NCBI GenBank assembly: GCA_025450975.1
Contig: JANWLI010000116.1
Location: 1 to 15,331 of the forward strand
From: Candidatus Kapaibacterium sp.
GTDB taxonomy: Bacteria; Bacteroidota; Ignavibacteria; Palsa-1295
DNA: 15,331 nt
Reading direction: 5' to 3'
How positions within the stretch are numbered: the first letter of the stretch is position 1; every line of letters begins with the position of its first letter. The notes below the pieces were generated by a model, which was not told where the DNA came from, ran no database searches, and worked only from the letters and a program-made list of their open reading frames with translations. Below, piece by piece: positions 1 through 9,500 of the stretch. The translations under genes were made by a program, and so were the position numbers.

Positions 1-18
1 CTTCGCGGTAGAGACCAA

Positions 19-51
19 TAAAAAAGGCGCATCGTTGCCGACGCGCCTTTT
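19..51 (-). terminator. Intrinsic terminator of the minus-strand gene array
   Basis: Read on the minus strand this is a 9-bp stem (one G-T wobble) closed by a GCAA tetraloop. Plus-strand arms are 26-34 and 39-47, and the stem is followed by six T residues (plus-strand A20-A25). It lies about 20 bases after the stop of the 72-1430 gene, the expected place for a rho-independent terminator. The A/T flanks could also let it act weakly in the other direction. Confidence 0.85.
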
Positions 52-71
52 GTAAAGAGAATACGTGCGAT

Positions 72-1430
72 TTAGAAATTCAACTTCAGCACCGGCGAGA
101 CGATAACGAAGTCGTTATGCTCCCACTTGCGGACGTCGCGTCCGACGATGGCCGAGTACTTAGCAGTCAAATGCAGCCAATTGAAGATACGAACAAAGCC
201 TTCGAACATAAGCGTATTGCAATACTGCAAGCTGAGTCCCCAGTTGTCACCAGCCTGATCGGTGTGGATGTAGCCGACCTTTGCAAGCGGATCGAAGTAT
301 TCGTTATCCTTCTGATTAACAACTTCGGTATTACGAATGCCGTTTACTGGCGGAGCACCCTTAAGGCCGATCGTCGAAGCCGTTACGCGATGCATACCGG
401 CACCTGCCTGGATATAAAGACCATCAATAGCTTCGCCAAAATGATATGTTACCCACGCATGACCGGAGAACTTCAACCAGTAAAGGCTATCGCGTTTCGG
501 AACGCCACCGGGATAGTCCGTACGATAATGCTCCTGTAAAGCGCGCTGCGAGAATGTATTGATGTTCGGCTGGAATGCATTATAGAGTTCACCGCCGACA
601 AGCATTCTCCCACCAGCTTTTTCATCGTCAATGATGCTCAGCTGCTGATCGATGCGTGCGTTAAAGGCCTGTGTACCTTCGAGCAAACGCTCTTTGATCT
701 TAAAGCCATTGCCGATCTGGAACGGCGTGATACCAGCTTCGCCTAACGGGAAGTTAATACCAAGAACGACTCTTGTCTTTTCCTTATTGATGATGCCGTT
801 GATAGCAACATTACCAGGCAGCCAGAACGGATAGCCGATGATGTCGTTGCCAAGATTGATGCCGATGCCGAAGCCGGACTTGAACACCATATCGCCACCA
901 AAGACCGAAGCGGAAATGCTTGCATACTGGACTTTCTCCTGCGCCGGGCGCGTCGAGATCTCCGTATGCTCATATCCGGTACGATCGTTGATCTTCTTAT
1001 AGAGATCTTCGCCAAGGATGCGCTTAATGGTCGGAGCGCCGTACATGCCGACGGACTCGATCACGATGCGAAGAATATCCAACTCTGCATTCAGGCCATC
1101 CTCGCCAAATGTTGCAGGCTTCTGCGTGACAATCAGATCGGCGGTCGTGCTGGCAGAAATGTTCTTTCCTGCTTTACGTAAGGCCGAGATCACACGGGAG
1201 CGGATGCTGCGATCGGTAATGACGAACTGGATCAGTTCGCTCTGACGGGCGGTATCGATCGACTCGATAGCGGCAAGAATATTCTTCAATGCGCGCTGCT
1301 CTTCCTGAGCAAGTTTCAACTCTTCGTTCCAATTTACCTGCGGAGTATTGCCTTGCGGGTTAGTCGGCTGGGCGAATGCCCCTGCACAGAAGACCGTGCT
1401 TAGAACCAGGACAAATAGTGCGTTTTTCAT
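72..1430 (-). CDS. Exported outer-membrane beta-barrel-like protein, paralogue of the upstream gene
   Basis: A 452-residue protein of unknown function. Residues 1-20 form a signal peptide ending AFA before Q21. Residues about 30-160 look like a soluble, partly helical periplasmic domain. From about 165 to the end the sequence alternates hydrophobic and polar residues with many Gly and aromatic residues, and it ends in LKLNF; a C-terminal Phe is typical of outer-membrane barrels. It is related to the 581-residue product just upstream: both contain PFW followed about 20 residues later by GxxFPL, a (W/F)GLS(L/I) strand, and a C-terminus with RD..KWE...F or RD..PWE...F. Only 21 bases separate the two genes, so they are probably cotranscribed. 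The ATG start gives a clean signal peptide; a purine-rich AAGAGAAAAG stretch lies upstream. The barrel assignment is inferred from pattern, not from a recognised family. Confidence 0.8.
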   Translation of the reverse strand: MKNALFVLVLSTVFCAGAFAQPTNPQGNTPQVNWNEELKLAQEEQRALKNILAAIESIDTARQSELIQFVITDRSIRSRVISALRKAGKNISASTTADLIVTQKPATFGEDGLNAELDILRIVIESVGMYGAPTIKRILGEDLYKKINDRTGYEHTEISTRPAQEKVQYASISASVFGGDMVFKSGFGIGINLGNDIIGYPFWLPGNVAINGIINKEKTRVVLGINFPLGEAGITPFQIGNGFKIKERLLEGTQAFNARIDQQLSIIDDEKAGGRMLVGGELYNAFQPNINTFSQRALQEHYRTDYPGGVPKRDSLYWLKFSGHAWVTYHFGEAIDGLYIQAGAGMHRVTASTIGLKGAPPVNGIRNTEVVNQKDNEYFDPLAKVGYIHTDQAGDNWGLSLQYCNTLMFEGFVRIFNWLHLTAKYSAIVGRDVRKWEHNDFVIVSPVLKLNF

Positions 1431-1451
1431 GCTAAACTTTTCTCTTGTTGC

Positions 1452-3197
1452 TTAGAAGTAAAGGCGCGGAGTGATCTGAAAGAAATTACCCGGCTCCCAC
1501 GGCTTTGCGTCGCGAAGGAGTGGCGTCGTAAAGCCAACTTCCAGACGGAGCAAGTCCTCAACGAGTTCGATCCAACCACCAAAGGTGAAGAGGTGGTCAT
1601 ACGCGATCGACAATCCGAATTTCGATGCACGATGGTTCACGTACTCGACTGCAACGTGCGGCGTGAACGGCACGGAAACCCTGCGGATATCCTGCGCTAC
1701 ATCCGGATCAATATCTTCCGAGAAGATCGGATTCGGTCCGCCGCCATTACCCGTCTTGCTGTAGTACTGTCTGCCCTTCGTGCCAAGCATCGATGGGATC
1801 ATCGACTGCATGATATTCTGGATACCGATACCGGCGGAGAACTGAACGAAATTGTGAAGATCGAGCTGGACGATCGTCGGAATATAGAGCTGTGCAATAA
1901 GCGCCGTACGATAGAAGGTATGACCTTCCGGGATCATCACCGTCGGGCTAGTGCCGTTAATCGTCTGTACTCCCCAAAGATCTTGACCGTTGAGGATCAT
2001 CGTACCATTCCACTTCGGAGCGGGGTTGACCGTCAGGTTGAAGGCGAGCGGCAGGTTGAAAGCACTGAAGAAATCGATGCCGGCAAAATAGCCTGAGAGC
2101 GAGCCGCCCCAGGCGCCGGACATTTTGCGAGCATTCCACAATGCTGCATCTTCTTCCCCAAGATCAAGCGGGAAAGCAAGGCCGAGCTTGAAGTTTGACT
2201 CCGTACCGATCATGTTACGAAGATTGACCAACAGTCTGCCCTGGCCACTCGTCCAGAACGGCAAGCCGACTTCCGGATTGCCCAGCTCTAGCTCAAAGCG
2301 AATGTTCTTGTTAGCAGTAACCCAGAGATGATTGATCGACAGGTCGACGGTCTTCTCTGTGCGGGAAAACTTCGTGATCGCGTCCTCGTCTTTGAGGTTG
2401 TCTCTGACTTCAATGATCGTCGTATCGATCGTCGTCTGCTCACCTTCTTCGCCGATCGTCTCCTGTGCTTCGGCAAGTTTGATCTCGTCAAAGGAAAAAT
2501 CAGATGTCGGCAGGCCGTAGAATGCACGCTGTGCATCGAGAATGACGGGCTTTGCATAGAAGCCGTCAAACATCCGCGAAAGCACATAACGCATTTCCGA
2601 ACTCTTGACGAGCTGTGCCCCTGACGGGACGATCTCGCCTGGAAGCTCTACGTTCTCGCCCTGCACGATATTGAGATCTTCGAACAGGCTTGGAGTACGA
2701 TGGAAGAGACGAACGACCGATTTCCCTTTGAAAGCGACCGGCACTTCCTGACCCGACGGCCCTTCATCCTCGTCAAAGATACTCATGCCACCGCCTTTTT
2801 TCTTGCCGGGAGCAACCTTCTCTTTGCGATATCCTTTAACCAGGATGTGAAAAGGCTCTACGCGATCAATACCTGCTGGGGCTGCAAAAACGTACGTGTT
2901 CGTTACGTCAAACTCATCTTTCTTGAGGTTGAATGGCTCTTTTTCTAGTGCCTCTCTTATGCGGGAAGAAAGATCGCCATCGACGATCTTCCACTGAATG
3001 ACATTCGTAAATGAATACGAGTCACCAACATCATCCATACCAGTTAGGAGACGATATTGTTGGTCATTACGCTTTTGCAAAGCCTTGACACTATCGACTA
3101 CCGGTTGAGCGGTGAGTGTACTGGCGCTGCCGAGAGAGATCGTCAGGGCAAGTATGCTCAACATACCTGTTCGAAACATCTTGTTTTTTGTCCTCAT
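1452..3197 (-). CDS. Exported outer-membrane beta-barrel-like protein with periplasmic N-terminal domain
   Basis: A 581-residue protein of unknown function. A signal peptide ends TLTA before Q31. The start is ambiguous: the ATG at 3197 has AGG directly against it, whereas the second in-frame ATG (Met7, 3179) has GAGG about 12 bases upstream and still gives a complete 24-residue signal peptide. Residues about 35-290 form a mixed, charged domain with a Lys/Gly-rich linker (about 128-138) followed by an acidic patch. Residues about 290-581 are barrel-like and end in the aromatic sequence TPRLYF. The barrel half is paralogous to the next gene (PFW at 313-315, LGLAFPL at 338-344, RD..PWE near 562-568). 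A strong hairpin lies between this gene and the GldM-like gene upstream, so expression may be partly uncoupled from it. It could be a structural or transport component of the envelope; I do not recognise a named family. Confidence 0.8.
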   Translation of the reverse strand: MRTKNKMFRTGMLSILALTISLGSASTLTAQPVVDSVKALQKRNDQQYRLLTGMDDVGDSYSFTNVIQWKIVDGDLSSRIREALEKEPFNLKKDEFDVTNTYVFAAPAGIDRVEPFHILVKGYRKEKVAPGKKKGGGMSIFDEDEGPSGQEVPVAFKGKSVVRLFHRTPSLFEDLNIVQGENVELPGEIVPSGAQLVKSSEMRYVLSRMFDGFYAKPVILDAQRAFYGLPTSDFSFDEIKLAEAQETIGEEGEQTTIDTTIIEVRDNLKDEDAITKFSRTEKTVDLSINHLWVTANKNIRFELELGNPEVGLPFWTSGQGRLLVNLRNMIGTESNFKLGLAFPLDLGEEDAALWNARKMSGAWGGSLSGYFAGIDFFSAFNLPLAFNLTVNPAPKWNGTMILNGQDLWGVQTINGTSPTVMIPEGHTFYRTALIAQLYIPTIVQLDLHNFVQFSAGIGIQNIMQSMIPSMLGTKGRQYYSKTGNGGGPNPIFSEDIDPDVAQDIRRVSVPFTPHVAVEYVNHRASKFGLSIAYDHLFTFGGWIELVEDLLRLEVGFTTPLLRDAKPWEPGNFFQITPRLYF

Positions 3198-3249
3198 CCT
3201 AGTTTAACTATTCAATTCAGCAATAGAGGTAAGTGATATCCTCAGAATA

Positions 3250-3284
3250 AAGAGAGTGGCTCATGTTACATGAGCCACTCTCTT
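3250..3284 (-). terminator. Long perfect hairpin after the GldM-like gene; weak terminator or attenuator
   Basis: A perfect 15-bp inverted repeat (arms 3251-3265 and 3269-3283, three-base loop), extended by one A-T pair. It starts about ten bases after the stop of the 3294-4901 gene, read on the minus strand. The bases after the stem on that strand are TTATTCTGAG, so there is no long T run. It may terminate only partly, or protect or process the mRNA between the GldM-like gene and the barrel pair. The stem is certain; its role is inferred. Confidence 0.6.
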
Positions 3285-3293
3285 AGAGAAAGC

Positions 3294-4901
3294 TTACTTT
3301 CCGCGTTTCGGATAGAAGCGAATGATCTTCGTCGTACTGCGTCCGGTATTCGGATCAGAGATCGTGACACTCACTTCTTTGCCCTTCTTATCTATGCCAT
3401 TCGGGTTCTTGATAACTCGAACGCCATACACGAACCCATCTTTCTTTGAACCCTTAGATTCGAAGACACCGCCATCGGAGGTGATATTCAGGTCGGTACC
3501 GATCTCGGAATAATATCCATCAATACCGTAACCTGCCTTAAAGCTAACCGTCGGCGCATCCCCGACATAGAATGCTTTCGGGAACGTTGCATTGAATGCC
3601 GGTGGGTCGATCGTGAACTCATCCTTCTTCAAGGTCACGAACTCATTCATGAACTGCGAACGGAAGAGTATTTCGACACCAAGCTTCTTGCCTTCCATTT
3701 CACCGAAGACTGGCGTAAACTCATACGTCGGCTCGTTAATGGTCTTATAAAGACTTCCATCGAGTGTCAGGTTAATACGATATGTACCATTAAGATCCTG
3801 ATACTTACCGTTGATCTTGAACGGCACCTTCGTGTACGGAGTAACTTCGACCTTGCCGTCGATACTATCCGCCGGGAAGTATGTCAACGGATCGACCGGC
3901 TGCATACCCTTCACCGTTACACTGAACTGGCCCTGGCCAACGTCCTTCGCACCGCCGCCACGATTTGCCGAGCCGCGATACTTAACAGTATACGTCTGGC
4001 CGACCTCGCCTGCATTTGGCGTGTACTTCCAGTACCAGAACGTATCGATCTTCACGAACTCACCCGGGCCTTCGAGCTTCGCGATGCTTACACCCCTTGA
4101 TTCGGCACCTTCGATACGCATAAGGTTCGGAAGGTCAAGCGTCGGGAACGAGTTAAAGTCACTGAGCTGCGGGTAGACTGCAAGCTGATCGAAGACCTTT
4201 GCTTCTTTACGCTTGACGTTCACGGTGAACTCGTTCATACCGAGGTTCGTCGAGAAGTTCTCGTACTGCGCACCCAGGAGCGAATCGATAAAGCCGCGGA
4301 GCTGCACGTTCTCGGTAATACCATCCTTCACTTCCAGAAGATCGCCTACCGTTAATCGGACGGCGCCGATCTTTACCGTATCGTCTTTCGAAGCACCCGG
4401 AGCCACACCGACAACCTGATTCGTACGAGCGTGGAAGCGAAGTGCATACTCGCCTTCGCCGTACGTCGGCTTAAACTTATACCGGAAGATATAATCCTGT
4501 CCCGTTTGTACGCGGGGGAACATCACGGTATCGCGACCCATCAGGATACTATCCATCTTGCCGCCATTTTTGTAAATGGCTAGCGAAAGATCGTTGACCG
4601 AGTCACGGATAGGGTCCGAGACGCGCACTTTCACTAAAAACTCACGGCCATCGGCCTCTTTTTCATCGCCGAGCACCATCTGCTGGTTCGACGTGCTCGA
4701 AACGCTCGTCTGCGAACCACGAAGTGCGTTGATGATCGTCTCAGCAATAAGCTGGACTTTCTTTCTATTACGCTCAATTTCCCGTAAACGACGTTGCGCC
4801 GCTTCTTCAGCGTCGTCACGTTCTACGATGATAATGAGTAGCTCGAGGAGAACTGCGAGATACAAAATGAAATAAACCTTACCGGCTCCGCCTTTGGACA
4901 T
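3294..4901 (-). CDS. Single-pass inner-membrane protein with periplasmic beta-sandwich-like domains (GldM-like layout)
   Basis: A 535-residue protein. A short basic N-terminus (MSKGGAGK) precedes one hydrophobic segment at 9-26 that contains an acidic residue, Glu20, in its middle. Residues 27-62 are highly charged and helical, probably a coiled coil. The rest is beta-rich and looks like three or four Ig-like domains, for example around YTPNAGEVGQTYTVKY near 293-308. This order and length resemble GldM/PorM of the type IX secretion and gliding motor (about 515 residues, N-terminal TM, four periplasmic domains). However, I do not see the conserved GldM N-terminal sequence, and no gldK, gldL or gldN is adjacent. 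The upstream neighbour is riboflavin synthase, 56 bases away; downstream lie two paralogous outer-membrane-like proteins. The start has AAAGGT about 11 bases upstream. The membrane-anchored periplasmic topology is well supported; GldM homology is a hypothesis. Confidence 0.7.
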   Translation of the reverse strand: MSKGGAGKVYFILYLAVLLELLIIIVERDDAEEAAQRRLREIERNRKKVQLIAETIINALRGSQTSVSSTSNQQMVLGDEKEADGREFLVKVRVSDPIRDSVNDLSLAIYKNGGKMDSILMGRDTVMFPRVQTGQDYIFRYKFKPTYGEGEYALRFHARTNQVVGVAPGASKDDTVKIGAVRLTVGDLLEVKDGITENVQLRGFIDSLLGAQYENFSTNLGMNEFTVNVKRKEAKVFDQLAVYPQLSDFNSFPTLDLPNLMRIEGAESRGVSIAKLEGPGEFVKIDTFWYWKYTPNAGEVGQTYTVKYRGSANRGGGAKDVGQGQFSVTVKGMQPVDPLTYFPADSIDGKVEVTPYTKVPFKINGKYQDLNGTYRINLTLDGSLYKTINEPTYEFTPVFGEMEGKKLGVEILFRSQFMNEFVTLKKDEFTIDPPAFNATFPKAFYVGDAPTVSFKAGYGIDGYYSEIGTDLNITSDGGVFESKGSKKDGFVYGVRVIKNPNGIDKKGKEVSVTISDPNTGRSTTKIIRFYPKRGK

Positions 4902-4957
4902 GATTCTATTTTACCTTTACTGTTAGGAGATACAACACTACTATTTATAAAACTTAC

Positions 4958-5560
4958 CTATGTATTTCGGACGCTTGCGTCCATTAATCTTCCAACCATC
5001 TTGGCGATCGCGTCAAGCTCAATATTGACGAAATCCCCGGTGCGAAAATACTGAAATATTGTCGCTTGAAACGTATGAGGGATGATCGCTACTTTAATGA
5101 CGTTGCCGCGAATTTCGGCAACCGTGAGGCTTACCCCATCAATAGCGATCGAACCGTGACTGCTGATATAGCGCATGAAGTCGTCCGGAAGCTCAAAAAA
5201 AAACTCCCAACTGCCTCCCGTGGGCCTGATCTCGGTGATGCGAGCAACACCGTCTATATGCCCTTGCACGATATGTCCGCCTAACCGGGTCATTGGCGTT
5301 ACAGCTCGTTCAAGATTCACCTTATCTCCCTCTTTCAATGAACTCAGCGTCGTCTTCTTCAATGTTTCAGCGACGGCCGTGACTTGAAAATCAGACGCAC
5401 TCCGTATAGTTACCGTTTGACATACACCGTTAACTGCAATGGAATCATTGACTTCAAGATCACTCAATACTTCCTGTGCACTAAATAGTAAACACCGGGA
5501 AGTATCTTCGTTCCTTGCTGCAATACATGTGCCGATTTCCTCGATTATGCCAGTGAACAC
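4958..5560 (-). CDS. ribE: Riboflavin synthase, alpha subunit
   Basis: Catalyses dismutation of two 6,7-dimethyl-8-ribityllumazine molecules to riboflavin and 5-amino-6-ribitylaminouracil, the last step of riboflavin synthesis, in the cytosol. The 200-residue product has the usual length and two lumazine-binding repeats. Repeat 1 begins MFTGIIEE and has NGVCQTV at 44-50. The linker holds GGHIVQGHIDG at 94-104. Repeat 2 has IDGVSLTV at 140-147 and IPHT at 160-163. The start codon is GTG, fixed by the family's invariant MFTG N-terminus. It follows the Gfo/Idh/MocA gene after 31 bases, so cotranscription is likely. That gap is far too short for an FMN riboswitch and none is visible, so flavin-dependent control at this point is unlikely. 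No other rib gene is in the window. Confidence 0.96.
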   Translation of the reverse strand: MFTGIIEEIGTCIAARNEDTSRCLLFSAQEVLSDLEVNDSIAVNGVCQTVTIRSASDFQVTAVAETLKKTTLSSLKEGDKVNLERAVTPMTRLGGHIVQGHIDGVARITEIRPTGGSWEFFFELPDDFMRYISSHGSIAIDGVSLTVAEIRGNVIKVAIIPHTFQATIFQYFRTGDFVNIELDAIAKMVGRLMDASVRNT

Positions 5561-5591
5561 GTTAAAAAGGTTAAAAAAATATAGGATTTCT

Positions 5592-6572
5592 TTATTCTTT
5601 TTCGATGCATGCCATAATGCCCTCTGCTACTTCAAGTGCCCGTAAACCATCATTTCCACTTACGATAGGGATATTCTGCGATCTGATGACTTCCCGGAAA
5701 AGCTCGAGTTCGTAGCGTAACGGATTAAATTCTCTGACCTCCGGACGTTCGTAGATAATGTTGAGTTTTCGTTCTGCGCGTTCGATCTCTCCAAGATTAA
5801 ACTGCAAGGATGAGCTTCCTGCCGTTTCCTCGCTGCTGGCCAGGCGAAATACCTCGGCGTTTTTTGCAGCAAAGTCTATCGAGAGATATGCGTCGCGTTC
5901 AAAAATACGCAGTTTTCGCATCGGATTTTGAGAAATGCGACTTGCCGTCACATTCGCTACTGCTCCGCTGGAAAACTTGATCCGCGCATTGGCAATATCG
6001 ACCTCATCCGATACTACCGATACGCCTGATGCATCGACACTCGATACCTCACTTTTTGCAAGCGAAAGGATCACGTCAATGTCATGGATCATCAGATCGA
6101 GTACCACGGCGACGTCCGTCCCACGCGGCTTGAATTGTGCCAGACGATGCGATTCGAAAAACTTAGGAAGCTTGATGTATGGCTCGACTGCCAGAAGCGC
6201 CGGATTGAACCGCTCGATATGCCCGACCTGGACCTGCACTCTCTTTTGGTTTGCCAGGTAGACAAGTTGCTTCGCTTCTGCAACCGTCGTTGTGATCGGC
6301 TTCTCGATAAAAAGGTGCTTCCCGCGATCGATCCCTTCGAGTCCTACCTCATAGTGATACGATGTCGGCGTGACGATCGACGCCCCATCGACTGCCTCGA
6401 AGAGCGCATGCAAGGTAGTAAACGACTTTACCCCTAGCTCGGTCGCCAGACTTTCAGCGGCCTCCCCGTTCGTATCATAGACGCCGGCCAACTCCACGCC
6501 CTCGACCTCTTTCCAGAGCTTTGCGTGGACTTTGCCAAGATGCCCGACCCCTATGACGCCAACTTTGATCAT
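5592..6572 (-). CDS. Gfo/Idh/MocA family NAD(P)-dependent oxidoreductase
   Basis: A 326-residue cytosolic dehydrogenase with an N-terminal Rossmann fold (GVGHLG at 8-13) and the family EKP motif at 90-92 (FIEKP), whose Lys is the usual catalytic residue. A second-domain signature, DLMIHDID at 159-166, supplies the His/Asp pair. VGHIERFNPA at 116-125 resembles members that oxidise the 3-OH of UDP-GlcNAc-type sugar nucleotides (GnnA- and WlbA-like), so a sugar-nucleotide substrate is plausible; this is inference from the motif. The ATG overlaps the stop codon of the M1 peptidase gene in a TAATG, which implies translational coupling. Riboflavin synthase follows after 31 bases. No partner aminotransferase of the GnnB/WlbC type is adjacent, so a complete 2,3-diamino sugar pathway is not shown here. 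Confidence 0.92.
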   Translation of the reverse strand: MIKVGVIGVGHLGKVHAKLWKEVEGVELAGVYDTNGEAAESLATELGVKSFTTLHALFEAVDGASIVTPTSYHYEVGLEGIDRGKHLFIEKPITTTVAEAKQLVYLANQKRVQVQVGHIERFNPALLAVEPYIKLPKFFESHRLAQFKPRGTDVAVVLDLMIHDIDVILSLAKSEVSSVDASGVSVVSDEVDIANARIKFSSGAVANVTASRISQNPMRKLRIFERDAYLSIDFAAKNAEVFRLASSEETAGSSSLQFNLGEIERAERKLNIIYERPEVREFNPLRYELELFREVIRSQNIPIVSGNDGLRALEVAEGIMACIEKE

Positions 6573-9500
6573 TAGAACGTAGATCCTAACCCGATCGCAT
6601 AACGGAAAGCAAAATGCTCTTTCCCATCATATGGGCGATTCAGGAAAAACGGGAAATAAAAATTGATAGATGGGATGCTGCCATACTCCTCGGCAACACC
6701 CTGCAACTGCCACGGCAGGAAGGAGAGCAGGTCAAGCTTAATACTTACCCCTGCATCGGCGCGCGCATTCTTCTGGAATTGACTAAAAAGTTGATACGCA
6801 TTAGAGGTGTAGCTGCCAAGATCGGCAAAGAGACCTACACCCACAGCCTGGAAGAGTGCCACCTTTAGATCGATATTGAGGCTGGCGTAGGTATTGGCCG
6901 GCGTCGGATTCATCGCATACCCGCGCATCCCGGCTCCGCCCTCAACAAAGAAGTGGGCTTCCTTCGTAAAATGATTATTGATAAGCGCGATCGCACGATA
7001 GAAATCCTGATGCTGGCTTTCATATGGATCGGCAGAGCCAATACGCTGATAGATCTGTGTCGGCGGCACGCCGGACATTGCGCCAAAATTCGCGCGAAGA
7101 TCGAGACCTATTCCCGATGCAAGCGGAATCTGCTGCGTGACATTTGCCCACAGCTTGTCAAATCCGGAAATATCTACATCCGTCGAAAAGAAATTACGAT
7201 TGTTCATCGAATGCAGATAGACCTTGCCGCCAAGCTGCACATCGGTACGACGATTTGTCGAAGTAAAGGAATACTTACCGGCAACGGCGATCGTCGGCCC
7301 TGCTTCCCACTCGCCACGGAAATATGCATAGTTGATCCGCTCGAAGAGATTCAGCGATGCATTTACCTTATGCGTCGGACCGAGTGAAAGATAGGTAGGC
7401 CGGATCGTATGATCGATCTGCGCGCCGAGATCGTAGATACCTGCTTGCTTTTTTACAAGTAGGCCAAACGTCGTGAGATCGCCTAACCATTTAACGTTAT
7501 ACGTGCCGCGATACCTGAAATCAACTCTGTCCATGAGCGGCTCCTTTAGCTCGAGTGGTCCGTTGGCACGGTCGACTGTTCGTTGTTCGAAACGCTCATT
7601 GAGATTCTCAGCGTCGAACAGGAAATTGAACATCCAATCTTCGTTGCCAAGATTCCGAAAGCCCTTCAAGATACCGACGCCTAAATTCAAATTAGATACT
7701 TCGTCAAACCAGATGATAGGCCTAATTACTGCATACCCTTTTGTATATGGCGGGTTCGCGTGTAACTGTTTGAGAAATGCAATCTCATTAGGAGGATTTT
7801 CAAATGGATCCAAAAATGAGAAATGATATGTCCGGTTATTTGAGTAATTCAGATCCTGCAGCCTGAACGACGTATCGATCTCAACCCAATCCACTTCTTT
7901 CGGTGTGATCGCAGTGCCTTTATATTCTTTCTTCACCCAGTCCCATGGAGTGAAGAATATTCTTCCCGGCTCGGGCTTTCGGTACGCTGTCCCCTGGTTT
8001 ACTGCCAGCGGAATCGTGGCCAGACCTGTCGTCCCATCTTCATAATGAAGCAAAAGATCGATCGGCATCACACCGACATCACAATTATAGAGTTCGACAG
8101 TTGTACCATATGTACGATCGCCCGTCAGTGCACTCTCTACGTCATAGACGCCATAGTCGATCGTCCGCGTCGTATGAAACCACTGGTCGAAGTACCAGTC
8201 GAGATCGGCGCCGGACACATCTTCCATGGTCCGCTTAAAGTCATTGAGGTTTGGATGCTTGAAGTGCCAACGCCGGAAATACTCCTTCATCCCCTTCCAG
8301 AATACATCGTCGCCAAGCACATACTCAAGCTGAGCAAGACCATTGAGTGTTTTGAAATATGCCTGCCCGGCGTTCGGATTCTCTCGCGCCCAATCATGCG
8401 GAATGTTAAGCGGTTCTTCGTAGCCTAGCGTTGCCAGATTCTGGTACGGCCCGTAGTAATTCTTGCGATGATCGAATTCAGGAATAAACGTCCGCGTCAG
8501 CCACGAAGTATCTCTATAGGGAGCGCGCTCGTTATGCCTGCCATAATACGCCTCCATCACGACCATCTCCAGAAATTCCGTGAAGCCCTCGTCGAGAAAT
8601 GCATAGCGCGTCTCGTTATTGCCGAGCATTCCATAGAACCACTGGTGCGCGCCTTCATGCATGATGAGGCCCGCATTGGGGCTCCCATCCATGATCAGCT
8701 GCGGATACTCCATGCCACCATCACCGGCATGCGTATTATAAAAGTTACGATACTGATACCAGCCGACTGCCTTCGAGTGATGGTCGAGCATGAAGATCGT
8801 ATGCTTCATCGCTTCCTTCCAGCTTTCACGATCGCCAAGCTTGTAGAGGCAATGTACCGATACCGTATCGCTCCACGTATCCCATTCATGAATGTACTCG
8901 TCGGCGACCCATGCAAAGTCATGAACATTCGACGCCTTGAAGCGCCACGTCTTCATCCCATCCTGCTTTGTAGGATAGTAGATTCCCTTCTTGCTGCCTT
9001 TGGCAATACTGTCGTATCCCCAGCCAACTTCATTCGGGTTCTGGACTTCTCCCGTTGCACCGACGCAATAACTTGCAGGCACCGTAAGCTTCACATCGAA
9101 CTCGCCCCAGACGCCATAAAACTCTCTGCCAACATACTCCTGATGATGCCAGCCTTCGCGATCATACTCGCACACTTTCGGATACCACTGGCACATCGAA
9201 TACTTGATGCCGTGATCGTTCATCCATCCGCTGCGCCGCGTCTGCTTTGGGATCTGCGCGAAAAAATCAAGCTCGATCGTCTGCGTTTGCTTCGGCGCAA
9301 GCGGCTGATTCAACGTAACCTTCATGATCGTCCCGGTCACTTCATACTTTGCCACACCACCTGCACGGACGCCGAGAATATTATAGCCGCCCCAATCGCT
9401 CTGCTTGTACCGGTTGAACTTCCCCATCATCCCCTGATCGTTCTGCGCTTTCGAACGCTCGTACATCATCGAGCCGGGACGGAAGGCGTTGAAGTAAAGA

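Noticed and set aside
3294..4901. Naming the GldM-like gene gldM outright.
   Set aside because: Topology and length agree, but the characteristic N-terminal GldM sequence and the gldKLN neighbours are missing, so the symbol was left blank.
5561..5591. Possible FMN riboswitch before riboflavin synthase.
   Set aside because: The gap to the preceding gene is only 31 bases and lacks RFN-element sequence. There is no room for the aptamer.
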